DNA of 64,000 bases, taken from contig NZ_JAFFQC010000002.1 of assembly GCF_016918545.1 (NCBI RefSeq), positions 1-64,000 of the forward strand. The letters are read 5' to 3'. Shown piece after piece: positions 61,832-64,000 of the stretch (position 1 is the stretch's first letter; the number at the start of each line of letters is the position of its first letter). The notes under the pieces were generated by a model, which did no database searches, was not told the origin of the DNA, and was given only the letters and a program-made list of their open reading frames with translations. This DNA comes from Desulfobulbus alkaliphilus. Lineage in GTDB: Bacteria; Desulfobacterota; Desulfobulbia; Desulfobulbales; Desulfobulbaceae. Position numbers and translations under genes: made by a program.

Positions 61832-62264
61832 GCATCAGTATGAGAATCAGTATGAGAAAAAAAGGATAAAAAACTGTCCAGAAATCTTCTTTCATGGCAC
61901 CAGGAAAGAGCAAGCGGTCGAATCATCATTCTCTTACCTGAAAAACACATTACCATTTTTGCAATATATATGCCATTAATTTCTAAAAAGATCAGCTATG
62001 GTATGATTGAAAAAAACAGGAAAAACAACCGTCTTGACGCCCTAAGACCCCCCAAACATTTCTTTGCCGCACCCTATCGGCACCCAGGAAATAGCCGGTG
62101 CCCATCCAGAGCAACCGTTCACCAGCCCTCCATCTACGGACAATCAGACTGTGGAGCTACATTCGACCCTTTTTGACTGGCGGATTCCAGGAAAAAAAGG
62201 TAGACGGAAAAGTCGTGAACTCCGGTAACAAAGGGTCGGCCTGGAAATATCGTACGCTGAGGAA
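61832..62264. other. Intergenic, nothing firm
   Basis: 433 bp; a 68-codon plus frame (61970-62176) shows no motif or ribosome site. GAGGAAATG ahead of 62268 serves the next gene. Confidence 0.35.
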
Positions 62265-63216
62265 ATGATGAAAGCCATACTCGTCGAACAGATCGGGGCG
62301 TTTCGTCTTGCAGAGATTCCGGACCCGCAACCCGGAACAGGAGAAGTGCTGATAAAAACAGCGGTCACCGGCCTATGTCGGACCGATCTCAAAATCATTG
62401 AAGTCGGGCACCGGGATCTTGTCCTGCCCCGGGTACCCGGGGAAGAGATCGTCGGCACCATCCACGCCGTCGGTTCGGAGATCGCCGAGGACAATATCGG
62501 CAAACGGGTCTATGTCTACCCCGGGACAAGTTGCGGAGATTGCCGACCGTGTCTGCAGGGGGTCCGGGAACCTCTGTCGCCACATGAAAATCATGGGCTT
62601 TCATCGAGACGGCGGGTTTGCCGAGTACATACTCGCCCCCTTGGCCAGCACCATTCCGATTCCCGAAGGCTGCTCCTTTGACCATGCCGTTATGGCCGAA
62701 CCGCTCTCCTGCAGTCTGAATGCGCTCGAACTCGCTGTTCTCAAGCCAGACGAACGGATCGGCATCTGGGGCGGCGGTCCCGCGGGCGGCATGGACGAAC
62801 TGTCGATCTGCGACCCCTCCACCGTGCACGAGTTTTCCGGCCAGTCGACGAAAACTGCCTACACCCTGCGGCCCGAGGATGTCGGCCTGCGGCCCCTTCC
62901 CTTTGAGCACATTGCCGCTACCAGTAATCTGACCACCGAACGACGCCGCTTCCTCGGAGTACTGACAGGCAGAGGATATCAGGGCTGCATCGACTTCACC
63001 TGCCTCAATGCCGAGGCAGCTCTATATATCGGCGAAAAAGCCGAAAGTATCACCAAGGGAGTGAACATGGCCAAAGAGGCGATTGCCTCCGGGGCTGCCA
63101 TCGCCAAATTACAACGTTGGGTCGCCGTGCAAAGCGACGACCCGGAGCAGAGCCTCGCCCGACTGCGGTCGGAATTGCGTACCGCTCTCGGACCGGCAGC
63201 GGCACCCCTTACCTGA
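62265..63216 (+). pseudogene. Chimera: zinc alcohol dehydrogenase N-half joined to TrpD C-terminus
   Basis: MKAILVEQIGAFRLAEIPDP, TGLCRTDLKIIEVGHRD, LPRVPGEEIVGTIHAVGSEI and CGDCRPCLQG are the catalytic domain of zinc-type MDR dehydrogenases. Removing one G of GGGGG (62558-62562) keeps the frame through SGNLCRHMKIMGFHRDGGFA to GIWGGGPAGG. There (about 62783) it turns into GMDELSICDPSTVHEF, PEDVGLRP, NAEAALYIGEKAESITKGVN, REAIASGAA-like end, the C-terminus of anthranilate phosphoribosyltransferase (TrpD). Both parents have a glycine-rich GG(P)AGG block at the join, suggesting recombination. Neither activity can remain. Confidence 0.7.
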
Positions 63217-63254
63217 ACCGCTACATGGTTGGAACACCCACCACAGGAGAACCC

Positions 63255-64000
63255 ATGCTTGAGCCGAGCCCCCGTTTCTGGGAGATATTTTTCGAGGTCT
63301 ACGGCGCCCTGCCCCGCCAGGGACCGGGCAACCGGGCCTGCGCGGCACGGGCCCTCAGCCTCTGCCGGGATCTGCCCCCCTCGCCCGCGGTGCTCGATCT
63401 GGGTTGCGGCGCAGGCGGCCAGACCCTGCACCTGGCCGAACTTCTTGACGGATCGATCATGGCCATCGACACCCATACCCCGGGCATCGAGCTCCTCAAG
63501 AAGAAGATCACCGCCCGGGGCCTTGACCAGCGGATCCAGGCCCGGGTCGGCGACATGTCGGACCTGCAACTGCCCCCACGGAGTTTCGACCTCATCTGGT
63601 CGGAAGGCGCCCTGTACAACATCGGGATTGCCGCTGCCCTGAAACTCTGCCATGACCTGCTCCGCCCCAACGGCTACCTCGCCTTCACCGACGCGGTCTG
63701 GCGCGAGGACAACCCACCCGCCGAGGTTCGAGCCGGTTTTGAGCTTGACTATCCGGCCATGGGAGACACGGACCAGCTCATCACCACCATCCAGGCCGCG
63801 GGTTTCGAACTGATTGGCCACTTCACCCTGCCCGACGAAGCCTGGTGGGAAGACTTCTACACCCCGATGGAGGAGCGGATCAAGGAACTTCGCCATGTCT
63901 ACAGCCACGATCCCCAAGCCCTGGCCATTCTCGATCAGATCGGGGAGGAACCAGCCCTGCACCGTCACCACAGCCGTTGTTATGCCTACGAATTTTTCGT
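63255..64000 (+). CDS. SAM-dependent methyltransferase, 3'-incomplete
   Basis: Starts ATG 63255 after CACAGGAGA and stays open to the window end (248 codons). AVLDLGCGAGGQTLHLAELL is motif I, IMAIDTHTPGIELLKKKITA motif post-I, ARVGDMSDLQLPPRSFDLIW motif II/III, SEGALYNIGIAAALKLCHDL and LRPNGYLAFTDAVWRE the rest of a class I methyltransferase; CGAGGQT and WSEGA are typical of the Methyltransf_11/25 small-molecule type. Substrate unknown. Confidence 0.85.
   Translation, partial: MLEPSPRFWEIFFEVYGALPRQGPGNRACAARALSLCRDLPPSPAVLDLGCGAGGQTLHLAELLDGSIMAIDTHTPGIELLKKKITARGLDQRIQARVGDMSDLQLPPRSFDLIWSEGALYNIGIAAALKLCHDLLRPNGYLAFTDAVWREDNPPAEVRAGFELDYPAMGDTDQLITTIQAAGFELIGHFTLPDEAWWEDFYTPMEERIKELRHVYSHDPQALAILDQIGEEPALHRHHSRCYAYEFF

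Noticed and set aside
1-64000. CRISPR array or cas genes
   Set aside because: No set of regularly spaced short direct repeats and no Cas motifs were seen; repeated words here are RAYT ends, MITEs and R2.
1-64000. rRNA or tRNA genes
   Set aside because: No conserved 16S/23S blocks or convincing GGTTCGAATCC-type T-loops with cloverleaf context were noticed; a covariance search would be needed to exclude tRNAs.

Overview
The window reads as chromosomal DNA of a Gram-negative bacterium, most likely an anaerobic Desulfobacterota (Desulfobulbales-like) lineage. The pointers are Mrp/Mnh-type ion transport genes, a fused isobutyryl-CoA mutase, lipoprotein-style exported proteins and dense RAYT/MITE repeats. 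This assignment is inference; no rRNA, tRNA or universal marker gene was seen.

Left part (1-14.7 kb): a decayed accessory island. Two attC-like integron recombination sites (609-670, 10514-10575) and one half site (3079-3118) sit directly after genes, and new genes start 18-29 bp after the two complete sites, as in an integron cassette array. No integrase gene is visible. The cassette-like cargo is toxin-antitoxin pairs (hicAB, a Phd/ParE pair, probably vapBC), a truncated PLD nuclease and a truncated ATPase. It is interrupted by RAYT transposase genes and fragments, by their flanking GGGGTCGGACC repeats, by IS4-type transposase fragments and by two duplications (about 1.1 kb and 230 bp). Within it lies a large UPF1/COG1112-type helicase with a C-terminal DUF2726 domain, overlapping a NERD nuclease gene: a defence-like pair related in parts to Mokosh.

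Middle (14.7-35 kb): more ordinary chromosome. There are exported proteins, a 1184-residue S1 protease/TPR protein, an RNase T2, a nine-gene mnh/mrp-type antiporter operon with three NuoL/M/N-like subunits, and a 2-aminoethylphosphonate-type ABC transporter. A ~190-220 bp MITE family with CCTGAATCCGTGA ends recurs six times in the window and marks many gene boundaries.

35.7-46 kb: one minus-strand defence operon. A frame-broken HTH gene is followed by hsdM, hsdS, hsdR, a YgjP metallopeptidase, and then a three-gene overlapping module: DUF3696 AAA ATPase, PIN nuclease and RNA ligase. The pairing of an RNA-cutting domain with an RNA-sealing enzyme under an ATPase, inside a type I restriction operon, is the strongest candidate for an undescribed system. 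It invites comparison with the PrrC anticodon nuclease/type I RM arrangement.

46-64 kb: icmF, a DUF4126 membrane protein, a glutaminase fragment, and a six-gene set of transglutaminase-like, circularly permuted ATP-grasp and alpha-E proteins (predicted peptide-ligation or tagging system). The end holds an alcohol dehydrogenase/TrpD chimeric pseudogene and a 3'-incomplete methyltransferase gene.

Several broken genes (8.7, 35.1, 62.5 kb) are restored by removing one base from a homopolymer, so either real decay or assembly error must be considered.
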